A program made the translations under genes and the position numbers. A stretch of DNA of 64,000 bases, from assembly GCA_020631735.1 (NCBI GenBank), contig CM036231.1, positions 2,507,831 through 2,571,830 of the forward strand. Direction: 5' to 3'. Below, one piece after another: positions 10,689 through 23,056 of the stretch (positions within the stretch are counted from its first letter, which is position 1; each line of letters starts with the position of its first letter). The stretch comes from Saccharum officinarum. Lineage: Eukaryota; Streptophyta; Magnoliopsida; Poales; Poaceae. The notes under the pieces were generated by a model, which was given only the letters and a program-made list of their open reading frames with translations, made no database searches and had not been told where the DNA came from.

Positions 10689-11924
10689 TTGCAGATGGCC
10701 CCTGTTGCCGAGCTCCCTGTGGATGGACTGGCCTACCGTGGGTTCGCCATGATCCTGTACGACGTGCTGGACTCACTAGGCGTTCCCACAGAGCAGATCG
10801 AGTACGTGTGCCGGGGTGAGCCTGGACCCGACGGGTTCAAGGGCCACATCGTGGTCCACCTCAAGGTCCCCGCCAGTGAGTTCGTACCCGTACTGCGTGC
10901 CTTCGAGACACTGGAGGTGGAGAACTCTATTGCTTCATGCGTACAGTCCGTCTCACGTACAGCTCTTCGCAGTGTGATGCGTGACGCACACGACTACCTC
11001 AAGACGGGACCGTACCGCCTACTGCCTGCCGCTCTGGACCTGAATAGGTTCTCAGAGCCACAGATCACTGCTGCAGATCGTGCTGCGCGCGACGAGGTCG
11101 ACCCCTGTCTGAGGGCCTCCGCACAGTACATCATCGCCCAGGATCGCTACATCATGGATGTAGAGATGCAGAACCGCCACCACCGAGACCTCCTGTTCCG
11201 TTGCGACGAGGAGTTCCTCAAGGTGGAGCACAAGGAGAGGGAGATGGTCGGCAAGCTCGAGGAGGAGCGCATGGGCTATGATAGGATGAAGACCTTCTAC
11301 GAGAACCGTGAGCAGTCACTTAGGAAGGAGATCGCCGATCTCAAGGACAAGGTTGGGGAGGCTGAGCTTCGCCATGACTATCTTGAGTCCAAGGTGCTTG
11401 AGTGTGAGGATCGGATTGAGCGTCAGAGGCTTACCCTGAGAGAGCTCCACGAGAAGGAGAAGCAGCGTGGCTTTAGGAAGCTTGCCCTGGAAGCCCATTG
11501 CAACACAATGGAAAAGCTAGCTGTGGAGGCTGCTGTCACCACCACCTACAACATGCACCACTTGGTTCACTACATTAAGAGCACCGAGTATCTTCAGGAC
11601 AAGGTGAACCGCATCAGTCAGGCTTGGATCGACGCTGATCGTAAGCGTGTCCAGGAGATCGGAAAGGTCCAGGACGTCTTCTTACCTGGGATGCGCAAGA
11701 AACCGCGCAGACAGCCTTTCTACGTTGAGGCCACCAAGCTCAACTTCAAGGCTTGCCCGACTGAGGGATACTCAGAGGTTCCGAGGACTGAGATGCTGGA
11801 CTACGCTCTCACTTACGTCGCGAGGATCCACCACTCCGACGACGAGCTTCGTGCCATGGAGGGCACTCTCGAGGCTTCCACTTCTGGTCCTTCTACACCA
11901 CCCGCCACTCCCGGACAGGAGTAG
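10689..11924 (+). CDS. Extra upstream ORF (ORF0) of the Tekay-type element, coiled-coil protein
   Basis: This open frame of 411 codons lies between the primer site and gag. The N-terminal part (about residues 1-125) is a compact globular-looking segment with YDVLDSLGVP, RGEPGPDGFKG and SCVQSVSRTALR. Residues of about 150-270 are strongly charged and heptad-like (KVEHKEREMVGKLEEE, LRKEIADLKDKV), so a long coiled coil is predicted. The tail is Pro/Ser/Thr-rich (STSGPSTPPATPG). No nuclease, polymerase or zinc knuckle is seen. An ATG at 10695 follows a TTTGCAG acceptor-like sequence, so translation may begin there after splicing. Such ORF0 genes are known in RIRE3-like elements and have no assigned function. 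Confidence 0.85.
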   Translation: MQMAPVAELPVDGLAYRGFAMILYDVLDSLGVPTEQIEYVCRGEPGPDGFKGHIVVHLKVPASEFVPVLRAFETLEVENSIASCVQSVSRTALRSVMRDAHDYLKTGPYRLLPAALDLNRFSEPQITAADRAARDEVDPCLRASAQYIIAQDRYIMDVEMQNRHHRDLLFRCDEEFLKVEHKEREMVGKLEEERMGYDRMKTFYENREQSLRKEIADLKDKVGEAELRHDYLESKVLECEDRIERQRLTLRELHEKEKQRGFRKLALEAHCNTMEKLAVEAAVTTTYNMHHLVHYIKSTEYLQDKVNRISQAWIDADRKRVQEIGKVQDVFLPGMRKKPRRQPFYVEATKLNFKACPTEGYSEVPRTEMLDYALTYVARIHHSDDELRAMEGTLEASTSGPSTPPATPGQE

Positions 11925-12263
11925 TCACCTTTTTCACATAATCATGTAATAAGGTAGTAGTAGACATGTTGAGCCCTGTGTGGCCAGAGTTATAATGATG
12001 CACTTAAGGAGTAATGTAGGATGTCCCACTTTTGGAGCTGCCTGCGAGTAGCACGATTCCCGCGAATCTGTCAGTGTAGCTACTGGAGATATCGCTATGT
12101 AATAAATTAATGTAATGAATGTTTTGGATCTTATCGCATCTTATGGTTCTTATTGCATCTTTGTATGAGTGTTGGATAGCTATCTCTTTTTAAATTGATA
12201 AACTGCTTAACCATGCATCAAAAAAAATGTGTGTGTTAAACAACGATCTGACCCTGCAGAGAG

Positions 12264-15200
12264 ATGTCTTGCCGCCGATCCGCTCGTCTGAACAACCGCT
12301 CGCTTTCCCCCGCGCCTATGGCCCGTGGTCGTGGTCGAGGCCGTGGAGGAGACCGGGGAGTCCCCTTCGGTGTTGGGGAGGAGCCTGCACCAGAGGAGCC
12401 TGCACTGGGGGCGGGTGCCGCCCAGCATCTTGGGGAAGAAGCACCACCGCCGCCACCACCACAGTTGGCGGAGGTGATGGACCGCCAAACCCGCCTCTTG
12501 GAGACACTGGCTCAGGGAATGCTTCACCGCCACGGGGGTCCTCCCAACGACTTCCAGCGGAAGTTGGAGGGTTTTCTCAAGCTGAGGCCTCCTACTTTCG
12601 ACACCGCCGACGATGACCCCATCGCCGCTGAGGACTGGCTCCGTGAGATGGAAAAGAAGCTGGACCTCACCACCTGCACTGACGAGGAGTGTGTGGGGGT
12701 AGCCGCCCACCAGCTCACCGGCGCTGCACGCGCATGGTGGGACAGCTACTGCGACGCCCACGAGGACCCGGGGAGTATCTCTTGGGAGGAGTTCGCCGAA
12801 GTTTTTCGTGAGCAACACGTGCCTGAGGGCGTCATGGATGCCAAGGTAGAGGAGTTTCGCAACATTTCCCAAGGCTCCCAGAAGGTTCAGGAGTACACTA
12901 CTCGTTTCACCCGCATGATGAGGTATGCTCCAGGTGAGACCGATACCGAAAAGAAGAAGATGTACTGTTTCAAGAAGGGGCTGAACTCTCGTCTCAAGGT
13001 GGCCCTCTCGGGTCATGCTTGTCGCACCCTTCGTGAGATGGTCAACAAGGTGCTGGAGATGGAGAGGGACCGTCTGGAGGCAGACGCCCTCCACAAGGAG
13101 AAGAAGCGCCGGTTCGAGAGTTCCACTCGTGGCCCGGCTCCGCAGAGGCCACGTGCTCACGTGCTTCCTCCGCCCCGCTCTCGCTATACTCAGGGGGCAG
13201 TGACCGCTCCGAGCCGTGGAGGTGGTACCTACACCGCCAACTACCACCGCCCCGCTCATAGCCGACCCGCTCCAAATCGCCCCACTCAGGGAGCTGGCAC
13301 GTGGAGGACCGCTACGCCTACCTCCACAGGTAGCGCGCCCTTCACCTGCTTCGGTTGTGGCCAGCCCGGTCACAAGATCGCTGAGTGCCCTGTCAAGAAA
13401 GGCACACTGCCTGCTTCGACCCAGACAAGACAGGCTGCTACACCTGCTGCTCCGCGCAAGAACGTTGCTGGGGCTGTCCGCAGTTGTCTCAACCACATGA
13501 CCGCGGAGGACGCCCAGGACGCTCCCGACGTGGTGTACGGTATGTTTTTGGTACAGGGAGTTATAGCTTCAGTCTTGTTTGATTCTGGAGCTACTTGTTC
13601 TTACATTTCCACTAAGTTTGCACGAGAACATAGCATACCTGTGACTCCTCGCAAGGAGCCCATTGATACTAGTTCACCTTTGGGTCGCATTTTATGCACC
13701 AAGAGATGTCAGGGTGTGAGTATCACCATTGAGGGCTACCCTTTTCTAGCCGATCTCACCTTACTTCCATCTGAGGGACTAGATGTCATACTGGGAATGG
13801 ATTGGTTGACACAACATAAAGGAGTGATATCTTGTTCACCAAGGTATGTGGAGATCACACACTCAAGTGGACACATAATCCGCTGTAAGCCAAATCAGGG
13901 AAAAACAGTCTCTAAGTTGTGTGCCCTAGAGGCCAAGACAATCGAGGAGGTACCCGTTGTGAATGAGTACCCTGACGTGTTCCCTGAAGAGTTGCCAGGC
14001 ATGCCACCTGATCGGGATGTGGAGTTTGTGATTGACCTTCTGCCTGGTACCGGTCCTATTGCTAAAAGGCCCTACCGCATGTCAGTCGATGAGCTAGAGG
14101 AGCTAAAGAAGCAACTCAAGGAGTTGTCAGATAAGGGATACATCAGACCCAGTGCTTCACCCTGGGGTTCCCCTGTTTTGTTCGTGAAAAAGAAGGATGG
14201 ATCCATGAGGATGTGCATTGACTATCGGAACTTGAATGCCGTAACAGTCAAAAACAAATATCCTCTGCCCAGGATCGATGATCTCCTAGATCAGCTGAAA
14301 GATGCTAAGTTCTTTTCTAAGATCGATCTCAGGTCCGGGTATCATCAGATGAAAATCAGACCCGACGACATTCCTAAGACAGCTTTTGTCACCAGATACG
14401 GGCAATATGAGTTCACAGTGGTGTCCTTCGGACTCACTAATGCCCCGGCTTATTTCATGAACATGATGAATAAGGTATTCATGGACGAACTGGACAAGTT
14501 TGTAGTGGTGTTCATTGATGACATCCTTATCTATTCTTCCACCGCCGAAGAACATGAGCAACACTTGAGAGTGGTTTTGGAGAAGTTGAGGCAAAATCAG
14601 CTATATGCCAAGTTCAGCAAATGTGACTTTTGGCTTGAAGAAGTTGCTTTCCTTGGTCATGTACTCACTGTTGAGGGAGTTGCTGTAGATCCCGCAAAAA
14701 TTGAAGCTGTGAAAGAGTGGGAACAACCCCGCAATGTGACCGATGTCCGCAGTTTTCTTGGTTTAGCTGGGTACTATCGCAGATTCATCGAGAACTTCTC
14801 AAAGATAGCCAAGCCCATGACTAACCTGCTAAAGAAGACTAATGAGTTTGAATGGACGGCCGAGTGCGAGCACAGCTTCCAGACTCTGAAACAGAAGCTT
14901 ACCACCACACCTGTTCTTGCCTTGCCCGATATCCAGAAAGACTTCGTGGTCTATTGTGATGCATCTAGACAGGGACTTGGTTGTGTTCTGATGCAAAGTG
15001 GAAGGGTCATTGCCTATGCGTCCCGACAGTTGAAGGACCATGAGCAACGCTACCCAACCCATGATCTGGAGCTTGCCGCTGTCGTGCATGCCCTAAAGAT
15101 ATGGAGGCACTACTTGATCGGAAATAAGTGTGATATCTACACCGACCACAAGAGCCTGAAGTACTTCTTCACTCAAGAAGATCTAAACATGAGACAGCGC

Positions 15201-16853
15201 CGATGGCTTGAGCTTATAAAGGATTATGACCTGGAGATTCACTATCATCCGGGAAAGGCTAATGTAGTCGCTGATGCCTTGAGCCGAAAGAGCTATTGCC
15301 ACAATCTGTCCATGGAAGCCGTACCACCTGAGCTATGTCAGGAAATGGGCGAACTTCGTCTCGAAATCCTACCCAGGGGTATGTTGAACGAGCTTCGAGT
15401 GCAATACAACCTTAAGGATCGGATCCGCAATGCTCAACTGGAGTGTCCTGAAATTTGGGAAATCCGAGAACTCATGAAGAAGGGCAAGTGCCCCGAGTTC
15501 AGGGAGGATGAGCAAGGAGTGTACTGGTACAAGGATAGAATCTGTGTACCATCTAATTCCGCCTTGCGGCGAGAAATCTTGGATGAGGGTCATGACTCCA
15601 AGTATTGTATTCACCCGGGAAGCACCAAAATGTATGCTGATCTAAAGAAACAGTTCTGGTGGAAGAACATGAAGGCAGATATTGCCGGGCATGTCGCGCG
15701 ATGCGACATCTGCAATAGAGTCAAGGCTGAGCATCAAAGACCAGCCGGATTGCTTAAACCCTTGGACGTTCCGGTGTGGAAATGGGAAAGCATATCCATG
15801 GACTTTATAGTAGGCTTACCTCGAACTCCTAAAGGCCATGACTCGATTTGGGTGATCGTTGACCGACTGACCAAGGTAGCTCACTTCATAGCTGTGAGGG
15901 CTAACTACAGAGTTGAGAAGCTAGCAGATCTGTACGTCGAGCACATTCTCAGACTCCACGGAGCCCCCACTAGCATAGTGTCTGATCGTGGTACGCAATA
16001 CGTGTCCAAGTTCTGGAAGAGTCTCCACAAGGCTATAGGGACTCGACTTGACTACAGTACCGCATACCACCCACAGACAGATGGTCAGACAGAGAGAGTT
16101 AATCAGATTTTGGAGGATATGCTCCGAGCTTGTGTCTTGAAGTATGGAACCAATTGGGAGAAAAGTTTGACCCACGCAGAGTTCTCTTACAACAACAGCT
16201 ACCAGGCTAGTCTCAAGATGTCACCGTTTGAGGCTTTGTATGGCAGAAAGTGTAGAACCCCTCTGATGTGGTCAGAAGTGGGAGAGAGATCATTCTTTGG
16301 TCCCGCAAAGATCAAAGATGCCGAAGAAGGAGTAGCCCAAGTACGAGAGAACCTGAGGATTGCCCAAAGCCGACAGAAGAGTTATGCAGATAACCGTCGG
16401 AGAGACCTCGAGTTTCAGGTCGGGGACTATGTCTATCTCAAAGTCTCCCCACTCCGAGGTACCATCAGATTTCATGTGAAGGGAAAGTTGGCACCTAGGT
16501 ATGTGGGACCTTACAGGATTGGTCAGAGGATTGGCAAGTTAGCATACAAGGTGGAGTTGCCCGAGGAGTTAACAGGAGTACACCCAGTGTTTCACGTATC
16601 TCAGCTACGCAAGTGCTTGCAGTTGCCAGAACAAGAGGTACACACAGAAGCACTGGATATCCAGGACACCTTGGAGTACAAGGAGCACCCAATCTTAATT
16701 TTAGACAGAGCTGAGAAAGAAACTAGAAGCACAGTGATACCCATGTGCAAGGTTCAGTGGAGTAACCACACAGAACGGGAAGCTACTTGGGAGAAAGAGT
16801 CCGAACTTCGGATGCTATACCCCTACCTCTTTGAAAGGTATGCCACACCTTAA
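12264..16853 (+). CDS. Gag-Pol polyprotein of the Tekay-type element
   Basis: The single frame of 1529 codons includes gag and pol with no frameshift. An Arg/Gly-rich N-terminus (GRGRGRGGD) precedes a retrotransposon Gag domain (about residues 100-260). A CCHC knuckle ([14 protein letters not shown]) is at 362-375 and an aspartic protease with DSGA at 440-443. Reverse transcriptase has FIDD at 750-753 and RNase H has its first Asp near 899. Integrase has an HHCC-type finger (about 1115-1150) and the D,D35E triad D1180, D1241, E1277. The last 90 residues form the chromodomain-like tail expected of Tekay. All catalytic positions I could check are present. The upstream CCCTGCAG next to the ATG may be a splice acceptor. 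The product packages and copies the element RNA and inserts the cDNA. Confidence 0.95.
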   Translation: MSCRRSARLNNRSLSPAPMARGRGRGRGGDRGVPFGVGEEPAPEEPALGAGAAQHLGEEAPPPPPPQLAEVMDRQTRLLETLAQGMLHRHGGPPNDFQRKLEGFLKLRPPTFDTADDDPIAAEDWLREMEKKLDLTTCTDEECVGVAAHQLTGAARAWWDSYCDAHEDPGSISWEEFAEVFREQHVPEGVMDAKVEEFRNISQGSQKVQEYTTRFTRMMRYAPGETDTEKKKMYCFKKGLNSRLKVALSGHACRTLREMVNKVLEMERDRLEADALHKEKKRRFESSTRGPAPQRPRAHVLPPPRSRYTQGAVTAPSRGGGTYTANYHRPAHSRPAPNRPTQGAGTWRTATPTSTGSAPFTCFGCGQPGHKIAECPVKKGTLPASTQTRQAATPAAPRKNVAGAVRSCLNHMTAEDAQDAPDVVYGMFLVQGVIASVLFDSGATCSYISTKFAREHSIPVTPRKEPIDTSSPLGRILCTKRCQGVSITIEGYPFLADLTLLPSEGLDVILGMDWLTQHKGVISCSPRYVEITHSSGHIIRCKPNQGKTVSKLCALEAKTIEEVPVVNEYPDVFPEELPGMPPDRDVEFVIDLLPGTGPIAKRPYRMSVDELEELKKQLKELSDKGYIRPSASPWGSPVLFVKKKDGSMRMCIDYRNLNAVTVKNKYPLPRIDDLLDQLKDAKFFSKIDLRSGYHQMKIRPDDIPKTAFVTRYGQYEFTVVSFGLTNAPAYFMNMMNKVFMDELDKFVVVFIDDILIYSSTAEEHEQHLRVVLEKLRQNQLYAKFSKCDFWLEEVAFLGHVLTVEGVAVDPAKIEAVKEWEQPRNVTDVRSFLGLAGYYRRFIENFSKIAKPMTNLLKKTNEFEWTAECEHSFQTLKQKLTTTPVLALPDIQKDFVVYCDASRQGLGCVLMQSGRVIAYASRQLKDHEQRYPTHDLELAAVVHALKIWRHYLIGNKCDIYTDHKSLKYFFTQEDLNMRQRRWLELIKDYDLEIHYHPGKANVVADALSRKSYCHNLSMEAVPPELCQEMGELRLEILPRGMLNELRVQYNLKDRIRNAQLECPEIWEIRELMKKGKCPEFREDEQGVYWYKDRICVPSNSALRREILDEGHDSKYCIHPGSTKMYADLKKQFWWKNMKADIAGHVARCDICNRVKAEHQRPAGLLKPLDVPVWKWESISMDFIVGLPRTPKGHDSIWVIVDRLTKVAHFIAVRANYRVEKLADLYVEHILRLHGAPTSIVSDRGTQYVSKFWKSLHKAIGTRLDYSTAYHPQTDGQTERVNQILEDMLRACVLKYGTNWEKSLTHAEFSYNNSYQASLKMSPFEALYGRKCRTPLMWSEVGERSFFGPAKIKDAEEGVAQVRENLRIAQSRQKSYADNRRRDLEFQVGDYVYLKVSPLRGTIRFHVKGKLAPRYVGPYRIGQRIGKLAYKVELPEELTGVHPVFHVSQLRKCLQLPEQEVHTEALDIQDTLEYKEHPILILDRAEKETRSTVIPMCKVQWSNHTEREATWEKESELRMLYPYLFERYATP

Positions 16854-16872
16854 ATCTCGGGACGAGATTCCT

Positions 16873-16885
16873 GTGAGGGGGAGGA
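16873..16885 (+). promoter_or_regulatory. Polypurine tract
   Basis: GTGAGGGGGAGGA stands immediately before the 3' LTR, in the usual position for priming plus-strand DNA synthesis. The gag-pol stop is about 20 bp upstream. Confidence 0.85.
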
Positions 16886-16886
16886 C

Positions 16887-19800
16887 TATAAAGACCCAGA
16901 ATTTCCAGTAAACAAAAATCACAACCACAATTTTTTTTAAAATAAACCTATGTTTGGTGAAGTGTCATATAGGAAACCTAACCTAGTTGCACAAGTAGCA
17001 CCTAATTTAGCTAACTACATCTTTGCATTTAACCATACATGCTTGAGTTGGATTTTATGTTCTTTGGATTGAATTAAAAGCAACAACATTCTTGAATTAA
17101 TTGCCTAAGTAAATAAAATATAGAAATATAAACCTATCAAATAGTTGAAAACCAAAAGTATATTTTTGTGGGCCCCATTGTGTTAACCAAGTGGAGGCAA
17201 TATATTGGTATGCATACACATGCCTTGGCTTAATGGGAATAAAGGAGAGATAAATAGAAAAGCTTGATTTTTAAATCAGAAAAAGGAAAAGAAACCCTAT
17301 GTGGCCCAGCCAACCCCGCCAAACCGGCCTGCCAAGCCAGCCCAAGTCGCACAGTGCGCGCCCAACCGTGCGTGGGCCGGCCCAGCAGGCCACCGCTCAC
17401 CAAACACCGCACTCGCGCGCACACGCGCTCACCGCGCGATGGGCGACCCGGTAAGCCGCACACGCCTCGGTCGCGTCGAGCGCCAGAGAGCAGCGTGCCT
17501 CCATCCCCTTGCGTTGCTGACCAACGGGCCCCACGGCTCATCCCCTTCCTCCTGCTCGACCGGCTCCTCTGCTTCGCCCAAACGGAAATCGGAGGGGAAG
17601 CAGGGACACGCAACGCGCGAGGGAAGATTCCCTTTGCCCCCTCTACCAGCCGTGCGCGCCAAGCCACTAACCCGGTCCCGCACGCCAGTCGCTGGCCCTC
17701 GCCAAACACGCACCGCGCGCGTGAAGCCGATGCCACCATGGCCACGAAATCGGTTGACACCGCCTGACACTGCCTGACACCGCCAACCGTCTGTGGTATT
17801 CGATTATGGCATCTCCAATTCGAATCACGCCTCTTCCAATCACCCTAGTCCAGCCCAGGACAGCATATCGACCCTCCGTGCCTACCGATTGCCATCGCAC
17901 CGTCCGCCTTGCCATGGGCGAGCACGGGGTATAAAGCTCCACCCCGTGTCGTGCCCAAGCCCCTTCCAATCTTTTCGCCACCGCCCTGGTGGTACCACCG
18001 CACACACTACATCTCAAGAAGGGGAGAAAGGGGGGAAAAGGCCGCCACCGGAGCCGCCAGCCACCGCCGAGGAGCCACCGGAGCCCGGAGCGTCGACCGA
18101 ACAACCACGCCGACGTTGCGGTTCTCCCTGCACGGCACCGACTCTACACTGCTCCGAATCACCTCTGCACCGATATCCTTTCGTCATCGCCACCTACGGT
18201 GAGCCCACCGTCTCGCCCCGCTCGCCGCCGGTTGTGCTTGGCATAGAACCATCTCGCCTGCTAGTACCATGGATCATCTAAATTCGTGGCCCTCATGCTT
18301 TGATCGCTCACTCACGCACACCTTGTGCGCACACCCGTTGGCCTGGCCGAGCCTCAGAGTTCAGAAATGCCGCGACACGCCCCTGCACCGCGCACAGTCG
18401 CCATGGACACACCCCGCCATGGCGAGATCTCGCTTTTGGTATGCTGGGCAATAGAGGAAGGGAGAAAAGGCGCACAAGGACATGTACACGCCCGCACTCA
18501 TGTTTCAAAACCAAGCACCACGGTACCGAACGTCAGGGGAGCAGGAACGCGCCACCGCGAGCAGCGTCTAGAGCGCGCTCGCCATGGCCAGCGCACGGCC
18601 ATGGCGAGGTCGTTCCTTCCAAATCAAGTCAGTAGAGAAGAAAGGGAGGAGCTAGATCGAATCGCCTTGGCGAGGGACACACCATGCGCACCTTGAGAGA
18701 AGGAGGGATCCCCGAAGGCCTGATCGGCGGTGTTCCGCCCGGTCGAAGCCGTCGAGCCGCCACCACCACGGGAGGTTCTGCTGGAGCTCAATGTCGTCGT
18801 CTTGACCTCACCATCGTGCTCCTTTTGCGGCCGTGAAACGGTAGGAGACCTTATCACCCGAGCCAAGTCACCGTGGAGGCCTTGCCGCCGCTCACCGCAC
18901 CGGTCGAGCCGCCACCGCCATGAACAAGCCCCCTAGACACTCCAATCCGCACTGCTGACCCCTCTAATGAGTTCCATGAGACCACACGGTGCCCTCGGGC
19001 CAACGAATTTTGCCCTTGAGCCCTCAGAGCGCGAGCTCGGCTGCTCGCCGCCGGTGAGAGCGCGGCCGGGAAAAAAAAGAAACAAGGGAAGAGGAGCAGA
19101 GAAGCGACTAGGTGCCTTCGGTGCACCTGGTGCACAAGGACCAGAGAAGGGAAGGGGGAGAGATGGACCGGGTCCACCGTGGACCGCGTTCAAGACCCGT
19201 GGACCGCCCGCACGAGACCACCGTGAGCCGAGCTCACCAGCCCGAGCCCGTTTGCGAATCCGAATGGGCGACGTGGCCACACCAGCGTCTGACACGTGGC
19301 GGGCCCAGCCCGGCCAGTTCGGCCCATATCCGGCCCAGCCCAGGCCCACCGAGGCCCGGTCTCGGCCCGGTCAGAGTTGACCGTTGACCAGTCAAACGGG
19401 GCCACCTGTCAGTGCCTCGATCGGTTTCGGCCAATCATAGCGTGACACGTGTCACTGCCTGGTTTTTCCTTTTCTTTTTCTTTTCCAGAAAATCATTTAA
19501 TCTTTAGAAATTCATAACTAATTCATTTTAACTCAGAAAAATACCAAACCAGTTTCTAAATTTTTCTTAAAATGAGCTCTACATCTTAGGCTTATGTTTG
19601 AGTGCATTTGGATCTTTTGAATTTCTGTTGCTTCTTTGTGCACCTCTATAGGAGTCGTTATTGCGGCTCTACGTTACGTTTAACAGAGCCGGAGGACCTG
19701 CCGACTGAGGAGTACGACCCCGACTACAGCGAGGACTTGGGTGACGACCTGCCAGGTGCCACGCCCCACCCATCTCCGTAGAACCTATTACGCATGCAAA

Positions 19801-21367
19801 TATAGAATTGCTAGCGCTTTATTTTTTTGTACTTTATTATTGATGATAGGCTGCATGGTAGATGCTTTACTTTGAGCCTTTTACCTTGTCGTAACCTTAC
19901 TCCTGCTCACCCTGCTGTTAGGTTAGATGCTCGCATGTTACATATTACTGCTTTTGCTCTTACTCGCATTATATCTGTGATGTGATGCCGGTGAGAGAGA
20001 GACGTATATGTATAAGGCACATAGTGCCAAGAACTTGATAAACCTGACTAAAGAACTGGGGAGATCTTGGCGTGCGTCTTGGGTGAGTGGTGAGGGTTGA
20101 GTCGATCGGACAGGATCCTACGACGAGTCTTTGGGGCAAGTCTTGCTGGAGGGGTGTGACCTGGGCATCCCACACGAGAGATACCTGTGGCGGGTATATT
20201 TGAGAGGTGAACTGGGGTGTTGGTTATCCCTGGTGGAGGTGCTGTCGTGGCACAGGGAAGACGGTGTCTCCCCCTTGAGAAGACATCCTGTCTGGTCACC
20301 CTAAGGACTGGTATGTCTTGAGAACCGGAACCATGGGACCTTCGTGCACACCACTCGCTCTCGATGGGCGGGAGACGATTACCCGACTGACTAGGGTGGT
20401 ACCACTACTACTAGGTTGGAAGGTGATAGTGTAGGGAGGTACGGGCATGGGGACCCACACCCTCCTAAGACAGCATAGTGACCCTGGGGCCCGGTACTAC
20501 GTCTCACAGTCTCAGCGTTTCGGTAGATGCCGGGGTGGCCCAGGGCTGAGTGGTAGGGTGGTACTGTACCGGTTGGAAGGCAGTTGGAATCAGCCTAGAC
20601 GAGCCGGATCGTCGAGGATGGCGATCTTGTGGATTACCAGGTGTACACGCTCTGCAGAGTTGATCGATCTATACGTATAGCCGCGTCCGTAGATATGGAC
20701 ATTCCCATGACCTACGCTTCACTTGATTAGATGAGAGGAGTCCTTTCTACCTTTCCCCCGGGTTCTGTGTCGGATTCTGGCTTTGGCCGTTGAGACGAGA
20801 TCTGAGCGGGAGTCAATCTCGTCGCCTAGAGAGAGAGTGAGATGAGATGTGTTGTGTGTGCTGGGATTGGGAAAATGTGTGACTAAGATGAGATAAAAAC
20901 TGAGGAATATCTTATTAAAATATTAACTACTTGCATAGGAAACCCACAGCCTAAGTAGGTCTCTTTCTACTTCCCTCAATGCATTCCACTTTCCACAAAG
21001 CATTGCAAGCATAGGGTGGGCGATGCGTGGCCAGTACCAAGTGTACTGATAGATTTTTGACAGGTTTCGTGCCCGAGTACGACTACGAGGGTGATGATTG
21101 AGAGAATTAGAGGGTCTGTTCTACGCTCAAGCTGGATCCAAAAGATCTTTTCCGCTGCTATCTACGTCGGATGTTGTTCCGTATGCTTGTGTGAGTGTGT
21201 TCCGCCCTGCGAGGCGAAGAGAATAAATTATGTAAAACTGCCTTTTGTACTCTGATATTCGTGCATGACTTTATGTATCGCTGAGATTTGGGTAAAATGA
21301 CGGAATGTTTCGTCATTTTACACTTCGTTTCTGTGGATTTCCCTTCGTGGAAATCAAGGACGTTTCA
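16887..21367 (+). repeat. 3' LTR of the Tekay-type element (4.48 kb)
   Basis: This copy begins TATAAAGACCC where the 5' copy begins TGTAACAACCC, so the canonical TG start is mutated to TA, along with two neighbouring changes. It ends TTTCA before the CCGGC duplication. The rest is almost identical to the 5' copy, including the TATA box at 17930-17936. The substitutions cluster at the first eight bases. Confidence 0.93.
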
Positions 21368-21607
21368 CCGGCCCACGTCGATCTATCACGGGAACTTCCT
21401 GGCCAGTCATCCTCTAGGGCTGCCTCTCGTCGGCGCACAGGCAAAGGCTGGACAGGGCCTCAAAGATGGCGTCGATGTCGACGAAAGGGGGAGAAGGACC
21501 AAATCGTAGTCCACTCCTGTGCAGAGGAAATCCAGGCTGCCGAACCGGATGTGGGAGCCTTGGAGATGGAGCGTGACACGCAGAAGGCCCCTACCTAGCG
21601 TGCCAAC
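21368..21607 (-). other. Leader, gag start region and primer site of the first Tat-type element
   Basis: On the minus strand the right LTR is followed by GTTGGCACGCTAGGTAGGGG (21588-21607), matching the TTGGCGCG-type primer site of grass Tat elements with one change. The next 200 bases carry the start of the gag region, interrupted at 21372 by the Tekay insertion and resumed at 5865. No clean start codon with a long frame survives. Confidence 0.6.
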
Positions 21608-22782
21608 TGTCGGTGTCTAGAAAACCAGGGGTCTTAGACAGAGTGACGAGTGAATTTGTGTCTGCGCGTCTAGGCCTAGATGGTGTGCAAAGCGGACACA
21701 AGGATGTATACTGGTTTGGACAAAAATGGCCCTACGTCCAGTGGGTTCTACTGCTGCTCGTGTTGCCTTGCACCAGGGTGCTCGTAGTAGGGGTTACAAG
21801 CTTTCGAGAGAGGGAGCGGATCCCAGGTCTCTTCGGAGGAGGTGTGTGTTGTCTTAGCGAGGTGTGTGTCCCTCGTTTCTATGTTAGTTGTCTAAAGGAG
21901 TTTGTTTCGATCAGTCGTCATGAATCCCCTATAAATGTGGCCCTTGCCTCCCCTTTTATAGTTTTTAAGAGGCGGGCTCGGGTTACATTTGTGATAAAAA
22001 GATGAAATGGGAAAAAGATGAAAGAGAAAAACAAAAAAGGTGGCCTCGGGTGCGGCCGTCTTCCTCCTTATCCGGTGAAAACAGTTTCCCTATGGTGCAG
22101 AGATGCAATGAGCGTTGATCTTTTGGCCTCTCCATCCGCTGGTGCAACATGTCGTGGCCATGCTTCGTCCTGTGTGTTTCTTGTGCCGTCGAGGATGGGC
22201 GGTACGGGCGTCCGGATTTGCATAGAGAGGGGGGAGGTGGCATAGTTGTCATTACCCCCGTCGCTGTAGAGGTATGGATGTCGTGGTGGTGGAATGACCG
22301 GGGTCATGTTGGGTCAGAGCGTGGTTCCCGTGTTCCTGTCACTGTGCACGGTCATGTCCGTCCCATCGACGGGAGTGGGTGCCGTGGTGAAGGCCCCCAT
22401 GGCTCCCCGTCTTGCTAGAGGGCTCCACGTGTTCCTCGGGCGAGGCAGAAGTACGTTAAGAGGGTCGGGCGCTCCCGTGCTTACGTTACATGGATCGGGC
22501 GAGGCGGAAATCGTTCCTGACAGGGCGCAGGGGTGGGACGCTTTGATGACGTCATGGGGCTCGGGCGAGACGGAAACTGCCGCCCGAGGCGCCCATCTCA
22601 TCCGATACCTTTTCGCAAGGCTTGGGCGGGACGGAGGTTGGCTTTCGACTTTGAGCGATTGACACGCCGTCAGTGCCTTTAGCGGGTCGGTTTTACTGGG
22701 GCCCCTACGATGGGGCTTTAGCAAATATGCAAGGTGTCGTATTTCGCTATCCGTTTTGTACCCTGAATATTGATACTCGACA
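21608..22782 (-). repeat. 5' LTR of the first Tat-type element
   Basis: This 1175-bp partner of 1790-2957 starts TGTCGGTGTC and ends GATACTCGACA on plus. A minus-strand TATAAAAG is at 21953-21960. It is the promoter-bearing copy in the minus orientation. Numerous short ORFs within it on both strands are not conserved between the two LTRs and are not genes. Confidence 0.85.
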
Positions 22783-22886
22783 TTTTCGGATACAGAATTC
22801 GTGGATTTGCTTAGAGCATCTCTAAAAGCCTTTCTAAATCTTAAAAATCACTTTCTATATCTTTTCACTCTCTAACAGTTTTTCCA

Positions 22887-23056
22887 CTCCCTCCGTTCTG
22901 AAATATAGTGCATTGTGACTTCTAAAATTTATACTAAAATATAATGCATTCTATATAACGATTATGTTTAGATTTGGCAAAGTTTGTTAAAAAGAAAACC
23001 ATGATTTAACGAGAAACTCTATAATTGGAATGCATAATATTACAGGACAGAGGGAG
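22887..23056. mobile_element. Stowaway-like MITE
   Basis: The terminal inverted repeats CTCCCTCCGTTCTG and CAGGACAGAGGGAG enclose about 170 bp of AT-rich sequence. This is the classic grass Stowaway signature of the Tc1/mariner group. The right flank is TA as expected, while the left flank is CA, probably a mutated TA. It seems to lie within another repeat (about 22810-23200). Confidence 0.8.

Larger units (their letters stand above)
5871..21367 (+). mobile_element. Complete Tekay-type Ty3-gypsy retrotransposon (chromovirus)
   Basis: The unit has a 5' LTR at 5871-10362, primer site at 10365-10376, extra ORF at 10689-11924, gag-pol at 12264-16853, polypurine tract at about 16873-16885 and 3' LTR at 16887-21367, flanked by the CCGGC duplication. 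The order protease, RT, RNase H, integrase is that of Ty3-gypsy. The integrase C-terminus carries the chromodomain-like end typical of Tekay/Del, with KVQWSNH and ATWEKESEL. Both reading frames are open, so the element may be autonomous. The LTRs are almost identical by eye, pointing to a recent insertion. A preceding extra ORF has been reported in rice RIRE3-like elements. Confidence 0.93.
1790..22782 (-). mobile_element. Deleted, non-autonomous Tat-type Ty3-gypsy element with a nested insertion
   Basis: Two similar LTRs (1790-2957 and 21608-22782) with ends TGTCG and CGACA bracket about 3.1 kb of own internal sequence, once the nested element at 5871-21367 is removed. Orientation is minus. 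The TATAAAAG box reads on the minus strand in both LTRs. A primer-site-like GTTGGCACGCTAGGTAGGGG follows the right LTR on the minus strand, and a gag N-terminus reads minus near 5565-5865. Most of gag and all of pol are missing, so the element could move only with help. The flanks read TTTTT (1785-1789) and TTTTC (22783-22787), a possible imperfect duplication. Confidence 0.8.

Noticed and set aside
12207..13496. 429-codon minus-strand ORF opposite gag
   Set aside because: It is a shadow of the strongly coding plus-strand gag; no domain and no independent codon signal.
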